From contig JAHJNN010000015.1 of NCBI GenBank assembly GCA_018820765.1, positions 86,764 to 150,763 of the forward strand: a stretch of DNA of 64,000 nt, written 5' to 3'. Made by a program: the position numbers and the translations under genes. The DNA is from Gammaproteobacteria bacterium (GTDB taxonomy: Bacteria > Pseudomonadota > Gammaproteobacteria > Burkholderiales > Thiobacillaceae). The first letter of the stretch is position 1. Every line of letters begins with the position of its first letter. The notes under the pieces were generated by a model that did no database searches, was not told where the DNA came from, and saw only the letters and a list, made by a program, of their open reading frames with translations. Shown in pieces: positions 51,501-59,162 of the stretch.

Positions 51501-51652
51501 GCCAGGGTGCGGGGGCCGACGTGATGAAGCGCATCGCCGCGCCGCTGGTCGGCGGCATGGTCTCTGCCGCCTTCCTGTCGCTGATCCTGATTCCGGTGGT
51601 GTATTCGCTGTGGTACGGGAAAATCCTGCCGGACCGGGACACGGCGTCCTGA
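48512..51652 (+). CDS. cusA: CusA-like heavy-metal RND efflux pump
   Basis: A 1046-residue inner-membrane pump of the HME-RND group that exports Cu(I)/Ag(I), with 12 helices and two large periplasmic loops. Signatures include DAIPDLSDVQVIVKTAYPGQ near the start, GGIAIAIGAMVDAAIVMIEN in helix 4 with its acidic relay, and GVAAEFGVVMLLYLD near the C-terminus. No CusC or CusF gene is in the window, so the channel must be encoded elsewhere. The adjacent oxidase pair supports a copper role over zinc/cadmium. Confidence 0.94.
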   Translation: MTAESGMVARLIEWSLKNRFLVLLASLLLAVSGIYNARHMALDAIPDLSDVQVIVKTAYPGQSPQTVEDQVGYPLTRALLAVPKSTAVRGFSMFGESFIYVIFEDGTDPYWARSRVLEYLDQTQSQLPEGVRPTLGPDASGVGWVFEYALVDRENRYDLDRLRAMQDFFLKLELQSVPGVAEVASVGGMVRQFQIEVDPNRLSRHGLSLSQVEDAVRASNGETGGAVMEMGHAEYMVRVRGYLKSVQDFAAIPLGTDARGVPIRLADVAHIQTGPEARRGVTDLDGEGEGAGGIVIMRHGENALETIDRVKQRLEELKKGLPPGVELVVTYDRSGLIGRAVDTLGGKLVEESIVVALVCLIFLFHLRSSLVAVVTLPLGILAAFVVMKQQGVTANIMSLGGIAIAIGAMVDAAIVMIENMHKHLERAGPDCDVWEVARTSAVEVGPALFFSLLVITVSFLPVLTLTGQEGKLFAPLAYTKTYAMAASAALAVTLTPVLMGYLIRGRIAPESGNPVNRFLQNAYRPLLLWALRLPRATLLVAALALASIAWPASRAGSEFMPPLYEGDLLYMPTTLPGLSIDEAANLLQITDRLIRAMPEVERVFGKAGRADTATDPAPLSMLETTILLKPREQWPPGSTVENLIGRLDAAVRLPGLTNSWGYPIRTRIDMLSTGVRSAVGVKITGPDLQGIVEVAQMIEPVVRDVPGTRSVFAERVTSGRYIDIEVDRAKAARYGVRVADVQNLVRTAIGGDTLGMVVDGRERYPINLRYPRGYRDSLGALTASRVTTPAGMQVPLGEIAHVRIVDGPAEIKSENGRLVGYVYVDIESSDLGGYVKAARAAVDQAVTLPPGYAVEWTGQYVHLQHAKERLMWVVPLTLVLVLLLLYLHFRHAGKVMLVMACLPLSLVGGFWLIYALGYPLSVAVAVGFIALAGVAAEFGVVMLLYLDNAIERYRKDGILVDRVALHEAIVEGALLRIRPKIMTVSVIIAGLLPILYSQGAGADVMKRIAAPLVGGMVSAAFLSLILIPVVYSLWYGKILPDRDTAS

Positions 51653-51679
51653 AGCCGGGCAGGGCGCGCTCTGCGGTGA

Positions 51680-52240
51680 CTATTTCTTGTCCAGCTTGGT
51701 GAACTTCGCGCCTTCCAGCGTCAGGTTGTACATCAGGCCCTTCTGCCCGAAGACGAAACCGATCACCGGGTCCTTGATATTGGTGGTGTCGACCGCCTTG
51801 CCGGCGCCGATGTCCACCAGGGCAACCGAACCGTCGACGCCGACTTTCCAGCCTTCGCTCGCACGGAATTTGTTGAGGGCGTCGTCCTGGGTGAAGATCA
51901 CCACGATGCTCTTGGCCTGCGCGCCCAGTTGGAAGCCGATGGAAGCCGCGGCGGTGCTGTAGTAGTCGACGGTTTTCCCGTCCACCCGCAGCGCGCCTTC
52001 GCCATATTCGCCGCCGATGCCGATCCCGGCCTTGTAGACCTTGGGAAACACCAGCACGCCTTTTGCGATCCCGAGGAAAGCACGGGCCCCATCGATTTTC
52101 CGGAACGCTTGCAGCGCCCGGTCGACCTCCTGGTCGATCTCGGCGGCGCTGGCTGCGTGCACCGGAGCCGAAGCCTGGAACAGGGCTGCCAAAAACAGAA
52201 CCGCAACAGAGAGGTGTTTAATCGAAGAAACGGATGTCAT
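51680..52240 (-). CDS. SYLF/Ysc84-domain secreted protein
   Basis: The 186-residue protein has a signal peptide (to about residue 29) and the SYLF pattern: GVLVFPKVYKAGIGIGGEYG, DYYSTAAASIGFQLGAQ, and a C-terminal LMYNLTLEGAKFTKL. SYLF domains bind phosphoinositides in eukaryotes; bacterial members are envelope proteins of unclear role. It is convergent with cusA. The 201-bp space upstream holds nothing else recognisable. Confidence 0.85.
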   Translation of the reverse strand: MTSVSSIKHLSVAVLFLAALFQASAPVHAASAAEIDQEVDRALQAFRKIDGARAFLGIAKGVLVFPKVYKAGIGIGGEYGEGALRVDGKTVDYYSTAAASIGFQLGAQAKSIVVIFTQDDALNKFRASEGWKVGVDGSVALVDIGAGKAVDTTNIKDPVIGFVFGQKGLMYNLTLEGAKFTKLDKK

Positions 52241-52441
52241 GGAATCACTCCTTGAACAGAAACCGGATATTCAATCTAGTACAGTCAGGCCGGCTGGAAA
52301 TCGGTTTGACCGCTTGCGCTCATGCCTCGTTGGCAGGATACCCACCTGCAGACTCTCTGCGTAGCGAACTGCGGTTTTTTGCATGTCGTGCAGCATGCGC
52401 TCGATGTGGAATGGATGCCGCCTGGCCGAGAATTGCATCCA

Positions 52442-53641
52442 TCAAGGCCTGGATGCCATAAGGTCTCGACGGCGGATTTCCCACGCGGCCATCCAGCCCG
52501 TCAGATCTGCCGCGGGCATGGGCCTTGCGATGAAATAACCCTGCGCCGTGTCGCAGCCGGATGTGCGCAGGAAGTCCCAGTCTTCCTGGTCTTCCACCCC
52601 TTCGGCCACGGTCTTCATGCCAAGTTGTCGGGCCATGCCCAGGCTCGCCTCGAAGATGGCCCGGATAGACGAATCACGGCAGGCGCCGTGGACGAACCCC
52701 CGGTCCACCTTGAGTTCGTCGAAGGGGATATCGCGCAGTTGGGCAAGCGACGAGTGCCCGGTGCCGAAATCGTCGATGGACAGGCCAATGCGCTTGAGAC
52801 GCAGGCGAGTCAGGATGTCGAACGACGCCAGCGGGTCCTTCATCAACCGGCTTTCGGTGACTTCCAACTCCAGATTGCTCGAAGGTATCCCCGCCCGGGC
52901 TGCCGCCTCTGCGACGGCGTCCGGAAATTCCAGTAATCCGAGGTTGTCCATCGAGACATTCACGGATATCTGTAGATGGAGCCCGGCCGCCTGCCAGACG
53001 CAGGCTTGGTGTAAGGCGTTGGTGAGTACTGTGCGCGTCAAATCGTCGATGAGGCCGGTTTCCTCCGCTGTGCCGATGAATTGGTCCGGGAACACCAGGC
53101 CATCCTCAGGATGGAGCCAGCGTGCCAGCGTTTCCACTCCGGTGACTGCGCCGGAAGCAAGGTCCACCATGGGTTGATAGTAGTTGACCAGCCTGCCGCC
53201 GGTGATTGCCTGCCGCAATTCTTCGCGCTCGTAGGTCTTGTGGACAGGGCGGGGCGCGGCAGCACGCGAGGCGCGGTTTTCCAATACCTGTTGCAATTGT
53301 TCCGGTGACACCGGTTTATGCAGGGCGCCGAGGACATTGAGCCGGTGAGCCCTGGACAGTCTCTCCGCGGTCTGCAGGATGCGGCTGTCCTCGCCGCTCA
53401 CCAGCACCAGCCCGCCGCCATAGCCGATGCGTACCAGTTGCCGGATGAATTCGACGCCGTCTATCTCGGGCATTTGCAGGTCGCACAGGATCAGGTCAAA
53501 CGGCTGATCCCCGGATTCAAGCAAAGCCAGGGCGTCCGCTGCGTGCTCACGGCTAACGACCTCCCCAAAACCCAAGGTTGCCAGTTGGTGCGAGAGTAGC
53601 TTCAACGCGAAGGGTTCGTCATCGACCAGTAGAATTTTCAT
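52442..53641 (-). CDS. REC-EAL c-di-GMP phosphodiesterase
   Basis: A receiver domain (ILLVDDEPFALKLL, LILCDLQMPE, and a C-terminal LHKPV) occupies residues 1-125, followed by an EAL domain (about 145-390) with ETLARW, LELEVTESR, SIDDFGTGHSS, ELKVDRGF and VAEGVE, all needed for catalysis. The 399-residue protein starts at 53641; a longer frame upstream lacks support. It lies 22 bp after the hybrid kinase gene, which probably phosphorylates it. Confidence 0.92.
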   Translation of the reverse strand: MKILLVDDEPFALKLLSHQLATLGFGEVVSREHAADALALLESGDQPFDLILCDLQMPEIDGVEFIRQLVRIGYGGGLVLVSGEDSRILQTAERLSRAHRLNVLGALHKPVSPEQLQQVLENRASRAAAPRPVHKTYEREELRQAITGGRLVNYYQPMVDLASGAVTGVETLARWLHPEDGLVFPDQFIGTAEETGLIDDLTRTVLTNALHQACVWQAAGLHLQISVNVSMDNLGLLEFPDAVAEAAARAGIPSSNLELEVTESRLMKDPLASFDILTRLRLKRIGLSIDDFGTGHSSLAQLRDIPFDELKVDRGFVHGACRDSSIRAIFEASLGMARQLGMKTVAEGVEDQEDWDFLRTSGCDTAQGYFIARPMPAADLTGWMAAWEIRRRDLMASRP

Positions 53642-53663
53642 GGTTCTTCTCCCTGAATTTCGT

Positions 53664-56600
53664 TCACTGTCCCGCCAGGATTCCGGCGATGTCTGCCTCG
53701 ACCCTCTCCAGGCTGACATCGAATTGCGCCATGCCTTGCGCAATGGCGGTCATGTCGCCGGTCTTGCCGGAATTCTCGATCTCGGCGCACAAATCGCCCA
53801 GCGCCAGCGCCCCTATCGAGCGGGACGAGGACTTGAGTTTGTGGGCGATAAAGCCGATTTGCCGGGGGTCTCCGGCGTCCACGGCCGCGCGCATTTCCAC
53901 TGCAAGATGCCGGGCAAAGGCGAGGTAGTCGGTTAGAAATTCGTTCACGGTGGCCGGATTATCGCCAATCAGGTTTTCCAGTACTGTTATATCCACGATA
54001 GATGTTTCTTGTCTGCGGTTTTTCTTCTGCGGCGCAGCAGTCGCGACAGAGCCGGCTGCCTGGGGCATCCATTTTTCCAGCATGCTCCGCAACGCGGAAA
54101 GCTGCACCGGCTTGGTCATGTATTCATCCAGGCCTGCGGCGCGGGCGCGATTGGCCTCACCCCGCAGGGCGTTGGCGGTGAGGGCCAGAATGGGGATGCG
54201 GCTGCGTCCCGCTTCTTCGTGGCGGATGGTATCGGCCAAGGTATAGCCGTCCATTTCCGGCATGTGCAGGTCGGTGAGCAGCAGGGCGTAGCGCCCCCCG
54301 CGCCACAGCCGCAGTGCTTCGACGCCATTGCCGGCGATTTCCGCCGCATACCCTAACAGCGCGAGTTGCTGCCGGATGACTTTCTGATTGATCTCGTCGT
54401 CCTCGACCACCAGGATGAGGCGGCCCTGGGCACGGGCCTCGGCGAGGGTGGGCGGCTCCACTTCGCCTGCCAGGAGTTTCTCGGACCGCTCCTGGGAAAT
54501 TTCGGGTGAGGCGCGGCCCGCCGCCACGGCCACGGCGCGCAACAAGGCCTGCCGCCGCAGGGCATCGCCGTCGAGCGTGACCATGCTGGTCTGCTCCACC
54601 CGGGCGCGCCGGCGGCGGCCGCGGGTGATGAGCAACAGGCGCAGATTCGGCATGGTGGCGAGGGGAGAGGGCTCCGTCGCGTTGCCGGCTTCCCGGATCA
54701 CCACCACCGGCTCCGCCAGCGGTGCGGCAAGCCGGGCCGCGGCAGCCGAATCGCTCGCCAGATGGACGCGCGCGCCGGCATGTTCGAGGTAGGCGTGCAG
54801 GTCGCCGGCATGGAAATTCGGGCTTTCCAGCACGATGCAGTCCAGGCCGGAAAGATCCGGCTGGCTGCGGAGCGGCTGTTCGTCAGCCAGCTCGAAGGGC
54901 AGGCTGACGGTAAAGGTGGAGCCCGCACCGGGCGTGCTTTCCACGGTGATCTCTCCCTGCATCAAGTCCACCAGCCGCTTGCAGATGGTCAGCCCCAATC
55001 CCGTGCCGCCGAAGCGCCGAGTGGTGGATATCTCGGCCTGGGTGAAGGGCGTGAAGAGGCCCGCCACGGTTTCGGCCGTCATGCCGATGCCGTTGTCGGC
55101 AACGCGCAGGGCCAGGCGCAGCGGCGCGGTCTGCGCGACCTCCACCCGAACCGAGACCCGCCCGCGTTTGCCGGGCCGGCCCGCGGAGAACTTGATCGCG
55201 TTGCCGAGCAGGTTGTACAACACCTGGCGCAGCCGCACGTCATCCGACAATACCCGTTCCGGAACCTCCGGTTCAACGAACAGGGCAAGCTCCACGCCCT
55301 TGCGCGCGGCGACCGGGACCAGCGAATTGCACAGGCCTTCAACCAGATCGGCCACGCAGACCGGTTCGTGTTCGAGCTCCAGCCGGCCGGCCTCGATCTT
55401 GGAGAAGTCCAGGATGTCGTCGATGATGCCCAGCAGGGCGCCGGCGGATTCCCGGATGGTGCTGGCCAGGTCGGCCTGATGCTCGGACAACCTGCTTTGC
55501 GCCAGCACATCCACCATGCCGATGACGCCGTTCATGGGGGTGCGGATTTCGTGGCTCATGGTGGCGAGAAAGGCCGACTTGGCCCGGTTGGCGGCATCGG
55601 CCTCGCGCCGGGCGCGCTCCAGATCGGCGGTGCGTTCCATCACTCTTTGTTCGAGACTTTCATTGAGTTGCAGCAGCGCCGCCTCCGCCTGCTTGCGTTC
55701 GGTGATGTCCTCCTTGATGGCCAGATAGTGGTTTATGCGGCCGTCGGCATCGTGTACCGGCGAGACAAAGATGGATTCGACATATTCGCTGCCGTCCTTG
55801 CGCCGGTTGACGAACTCACCCCTCCATATTTCACCGCGCGTCAGGTGGGTCCACATGTCAACGTAGACTTCGGGCGGGGTTTTGCCGGAATGCAGGATGC
55901 GGGGGTTTTGTCCGATCATTTCTTCACGGCTATAGCCGGTCGCCTTGACGAAGCCCTCGTTGACGTATTCTATATTTGCATTAAGATCGGTGATCACAAT
56001 CGAGTTCCGGCTTTGCTCCACCGCCAGAGAAAGTTTGCGCAACTCGTCTTCCGCCTGCTTGCGCCGGTACTCAAGGCGAAGATTGTCCAGGGCGTAGCTG
56101 ATGTCTCCGGACATTTCGATCAACAGCTTCATCTCTTCGTCATCGAACGCATCCGTTTCGGTGGAGTAGAGCGCGAACACCCCCCAAGGGCGCTTCTCCA
56201 GCAGCAGCGGAAATACGGCCACGGAACGATAGCCGCGGCTTAATGCCGCGCTGCGCAAGGTCGCCATGCGCGCATCGCTGGCGATATCGTTGCAAACCAC
56301 CGGCTTCACCTCGGTCAGCGCCTGTGCGGTCAACGCACAGCTTCCCGGAATATTGTCGCGCGCGGCCAAATCGAGTTGCGCCAGATAACCGTCGTCGCGG
56401 CCTGCCTGGGCGACCGGCGTCACCTGCCGCGTGTCGGCTTCGAACTTGCCGATCCATGCTAAGCAAAACCGGCCATGCTCCACCGCGATGCGGCAGGCTT
56501 CCCTGAACAGTCCCTCTTCCTCCCGGACACGCACGATCGTCGTGTTGATACCGCTAAGCACCGCGTAAATCCGGTTAAGCCGCTTGATTTTGGCTTCGTT

Positions 56601-58040
56601 GGCCTTGTGCTGGGTGATGTCGCGCGTAATGGCCAGCATCTGCGGGCGGCCATCTTGCTGATCGCGCATCGGCACCGCATGGGTGTCGAGCCAGAGATGC
56701 CTGCCCTTGAGACTGGTGATTTCAAACTCGAACATTCCGCTCCCGCCGTGCAACACGCCCTCCACAAAGGAGCGATAAGCTTCGCGCTGTTCCGCGGCGA
56801 CGAGCTCGATTACATTTTGCCCCCGCACCTGCTCCAGACTGTCCGCATCGATCATGGCAAGGCCCGCCGCATTCATCTGCACAATACGCGCTTCGTCATC
56901 CACGATCTTCACGCACTCCGGTTCGGCTTCGATGATGGTACGCAAACGCGCCTCGCTCGCGCGCAATGCCGAGGTTCGCTCCTCCACCAACTGCTCGAGA
57001 TGTTCGTGCAGGCGGGCGCGTTCCAGCGCGATGCCCACCTGATGGCCGACGCCATAGAGCGTTTCCAGTTCATCCTCTCCGAACAATCCGTGGTCCGCGC
57101 CGACCATGTTCATGACGCCCAGGATCTGCGTGCCGCTCCATAACGGCACGCTGGCGTGATAGCGCAAGCCCTGGGTGTCTCCTGTCGCCTTGCCGAGCCG
57201 CTCGCATTCCAGGATGTTGGTGACATGATCCAGCTCGCCCGCGAGCAGGCGCCGCCGGCATTCGCACAGGCCCTCCATCGCGCCCGCCTCCTGCAATGCC
57301 GGCGGCAGATTGCGCGCGGCGGCGAGCCGGAAGCCGGAGCCGCCTTCGCGCAGGGAAATCCAGCCTGCCTGCACGCCCGGCAGTTCCAGCGCATGCTCCA
57401 GCGCCTTCTCGCACACCTCGCGCTCGCTCACCGCATGATTCAGTCCTTCGGCGACGTGGTAGAGCCCGGCCAGGGCGCGGTTCGATTTGGCCAGTTCGCT
57501 CTGGCGCGCCTTGAGTTCCTCGTTGAGATGGACCGCCTCCTCATAAACCGAGATCAGCAGGTCCACGATCTGCTGCCGCTCGGCGGTGATGAAATGCTTT
57601 TGCCCGCCGAGATGGATTTCCATCCCCATCACCATCTTCTGGCTCTTGCGCATTTCCTGGTTCATCAGCAGGTAGTCGACGCGGGCGAGCAGGTATTTCT
57701 CCTCGTACGGCTTGCGGATGAAGTTGTCGGCGCCGCACTCCAGCCCATTCATGATGTCGAGGACGTCGGACAGCGTGGTCACCAGGATGACCGGGATTCC
57801 TCTCAGCGCCTCGTCGCCCTTGATCGCCGCGCACAGCTCGTACCCGTTCATCTCCGGCATCACGATGTCGCTGACTACCAGCGAGGGCTTGCGTTGCCGG
57901 ATCGATTCGAGCGCCTGCCTGCCGTTCGCGGCAGTCGTGACCCTGTAGCCGTGCCCTTCGAGCAGGTACTGCAACTGTTCCGCCTGGGTCGGGCTGTCCT
58001 CGGCAATGAGGATTTCGATGTTGCCGTTCTTTCTTTTCAT
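53664..58040 (-). CDS. Large cytoplasmic hybrid histidine kinase (REC-GAF-PAS-GAF-PAS-HisKA-HATPase-REC-Hpt)
   Basis: The 1458-residue protein begins with a receiver (ILIAEDSPTQAEQLQ, LVVSDIVMPEMN). It is followed by GAF (about 190-345), PAS (355-480), GAF (490-650) and PAS (660-790) domains, then HisKA (FLATMSHEIRTPMNGVIGM) and HATPase_c (GNAIKFS, GTGLGL). A divergent receiver-like stretch (LDCIVLESPNFHAGDL) lacks the phosphoacceptor. A complete receiver (LLLTDLHMPEMDGY, DEYMTKPV) and an Hpt domain (IAHKLKSSSRSIGA) end the protein. No membrane helices are seen. It shares an ATGA with cheB and could link the chemosensory array to the REC-EAL protein. Confidence 0.9.
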   Translation of the reverse strand: MKRKNGNIEILIAEDSPTQAEQLQYLLEGHGYRVTTAANGRQALESIRQRKPSLVVSDIVMPEMNGYELCAAIKGDEALRGIPVILVTTLSDVLDIMNGLECGADNFIRKPYEEKYLLARVDYLLMNQEMRKSQKMVMGMEIHLGGQKHFITAERQQIVDLLISVYEEAVHLNEELKARQSELAKSNRALAGLYHVAEGLNHAVSEREVCEKALEHALELPGVQAGWISLREGGSGFRLAAARNLPPALQEAGAMEGLCECRRRLLAGELDHVTNILECERLGKATGDTQGLRYHASVPLWSGTQILGVMNMVGADHGLFGEDELETLYGVGHQVGIALERARLHEHLEQLVEERTSALRASEARLRTIIEAEPECVKIVDDEARIVQMNAAGLAMIDADSLEQVRGQNVIELVAAEQREAYRSFVEGVLHGGSGMFEFEITSLKGRHLWLDTHAVPMRDQQDGRPQMLAITRDITQHKANEAKIKRLNRIYAVLSGINTTIVRVREEEGLFREACRIAVEHGRFCLAWIGKFEADTRQVTPVAQAGRDDGYLAQLDLAARDNIPGSCALTAQALTEVKPVVCNDIASDARMATLRSAALSRGYRSVAVFPLLLEKRPWGVFALYSTETDAFDDEEMKLLIEMSGDISYALDNLRLEYRRKQAEDELRKLSLAVEQSRNSIVITDLNANIEYVNEGFVKATGYSREEMIGQNPRILHSGKTPPEVYVDMWTHLTRGEIWRGEFVNRRKDGSEYVESIFVSPVHDADGRINHYLAIKEDITERKQAEAALLQLNESLEQRVMERTADLERARREADAANRAKSAFLATMSHEIRTPMNGVIGMVDVLAQSRLSEHQADLASTIRESAGALLGIIDDILDFSKIEAGRLELEHEPVCVADLVEGLCNSLVPVAARKGVELALFVEPEVPERVLSDDVRLRQVLYNLLGNAIKFSAGRPGKRGRVSVRVEVAQTAPLRLALRVADNGIGMTAETVAGLFTPFTQAEISTTRRFGGTGLGLTICKRLVDLMQGEITVESTPGAGSTFTVSLPFELADEQPLRSQPDLSGLDCIVLESPNFHAGDLHAYLEHAGARVHLASDSAAAARLAAPLAEPVVVIREAGNATEPSPLATMPNLRLLLITRGRRRRARVEQTSMVTLDGDALRRQALLRAVAVAAGRASPEISQERSEKLLAGEVEPPTLAEARAQGRLILVVEDDEINQKVIRQQLALLGYAAEIAGNGVEALRLWRGGRYALLLTDLHMPEMDGYTLADTIRHEEAGRSRIPILALTANALRGEANRARAAGLDEYMTKPVQLSALRSMLEKWMPQAAGSVATAAPQKKNRRQETSIVDITVLENLIGDNPATVNEFLTDYLAFARHLAVEMRAAVDAGDPRQIGFIAHKLKSSSRSIGALALGDLCAEIENSGKTGDMTAIAQGMAQFDVSLERVEADIAGILAGQ

Positions 58041-59104
58041 GGATTCCTCCAGCGCGCGTGGCCGTTGTTCGCCAGGCTGGTCAGTACGGCGGCGATTTTT
58101 TCCGGCGGCAGCACCAGCATCGCCGCGTCGAGGCGGATCGCCTCGCCCGGCATGCCGTGCACCACGGAGCTGTCCTTGTCCTGGGCGAAGGTGACCGCGC
58201 CTTTCTCCTTCAGCAGCCGCAGCTCTTCCGCACCGTCGCGGCCCATGCCGGTGAGCAGGCCGGCGACGGCGTCGCTGCCGTAGACCTCGGCGACCGAGCG
58301 AAACAAATAGGACACCGAGGGGCGCAGGCCGTTTTCCGGAGGGTCCATGGTGAGCACGATGCGCTCATGGCGCGCCACTTTCATCTGCATCTCGTCGGGC
58401 GCGAGGTAGACATGCCCGGGCAGCATGAGATCACCGTGGGCGGCGAGATGCACGGGTAGGGCGGAGGACTGCGCCAGCCATTCCATGAATCCGCGGCTGA
58501 AGCCGGCGGCCATGTGCTGCACGATCACGATGGGCGCCGGAAAGCTTTTCGGCAGTGCCGCGAGTATGGTCTGCAGCACCGGCGGTCCGCCGGTGGAGGC
58601 GCCGATGGCGACGATGCGCAGCTTCGCCGGCGCCTGCGCCAGCCCCATTTCCGCGGGGCGCGGCGCCGGCTCGCCGGGCCGCCGCCGCGGCCAGCGGCGC
58701 ACCACCTTGACCTCCGCCATCAGTTTCACCGTCTGCACCAGTTCACGGGCCGTCGCCTCGTGGTCGGGGTGGCCAAGGCCGGCCGGCCGGCGCAGCACCG
58801 CGAGGGCGCCGGCCTCCACGGCGTCGAAGGTCGTCCCCACCTCCCGGGCGTCTTCGCTGCCGCTGACGATGACGATGGGAGTCGGATCGGTTTCCATGAT
58901 CCGGCGTGTGGCTTCCAGCCCGTTCATCCTCGGCATGTGGATGTCCATGGTGACCACGTCCGGGTGCGTGCGGCGCACGGCGTCGAGCGCCTCCTCGCCG
59001 TCATGCGCGGTGCCGATCACCCGGATGGCCGGGTCCGCGCCCAGAATATGCACGAGGAGTTCGCGCACCACCGGCGAGTCTTCCACCACCAGAACCTTGA
59101 TCAT
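58037..59104 (-). CDS. cheB: Chemotaxis-type protein-glutamate methylesterase CheB
   Basis: CheB removes methyl groups from chemoreceptors when phosphorylated. The 355-residue protein has a receiver domain (VLVVEDSPVVRELL, phosphoacceptor Asp54 in VTMDIHMPRM) and a methylesterase domain with GASTGGPPVL, VQHMAAGF and LTGMGRDGAEEL, giving the Ser-His-Asp triad. The ATG at 59104 has a GAGG 8 nt upstream; one at 59110 is possible. No CheR or CheW gene is visible in the window. Confidence 0.94.
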   Translation of the reverse strand: MIKVLVVEDSPVVRELLVHILGADPAIRVIGTAHDGEEALDAVRRTHPDVVTMDIHMPRMNGLEATRRIMETDPTPIVIVSGSEDAREVGTTFDAVEAGALAVLRRPAGLGHPDHEATARELVQTVKLMAEVKVVRRWPRRRPGEPAPRPAEMGLAQAPAKLRIVAIGASTGGPPVLQTILAALPKSFPAPIVIVQHMAAGFSRGFMEWLAQSSALPVHLAAHGDLMLPGHVYLAPDEMQMKVARHERIVLTMDPPENGLRPSVSYLFRSVAEVYGSDAVAGLLTGMGRDGAEELRLLKEKGAVTFAQDKDSSVVHGMPGEAIRLDAAMLVLPPEKIAAVLTSLANNGHARWRNP

Positions 59105-59162
59105 AGGCATTGCCTCATGGTGTTTTCCAAGATCAGTGATCTGTGCCATCTCATGTCCACGC

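Noticed and set aside
48512..51652. CzcA (Zn/Cd/Co) rather than CusA identity.
   Set aside because: The adaptor's metal domain and the oxidase pair point to copper; without residue-level alignment zinc is less likely but not fully excluded.
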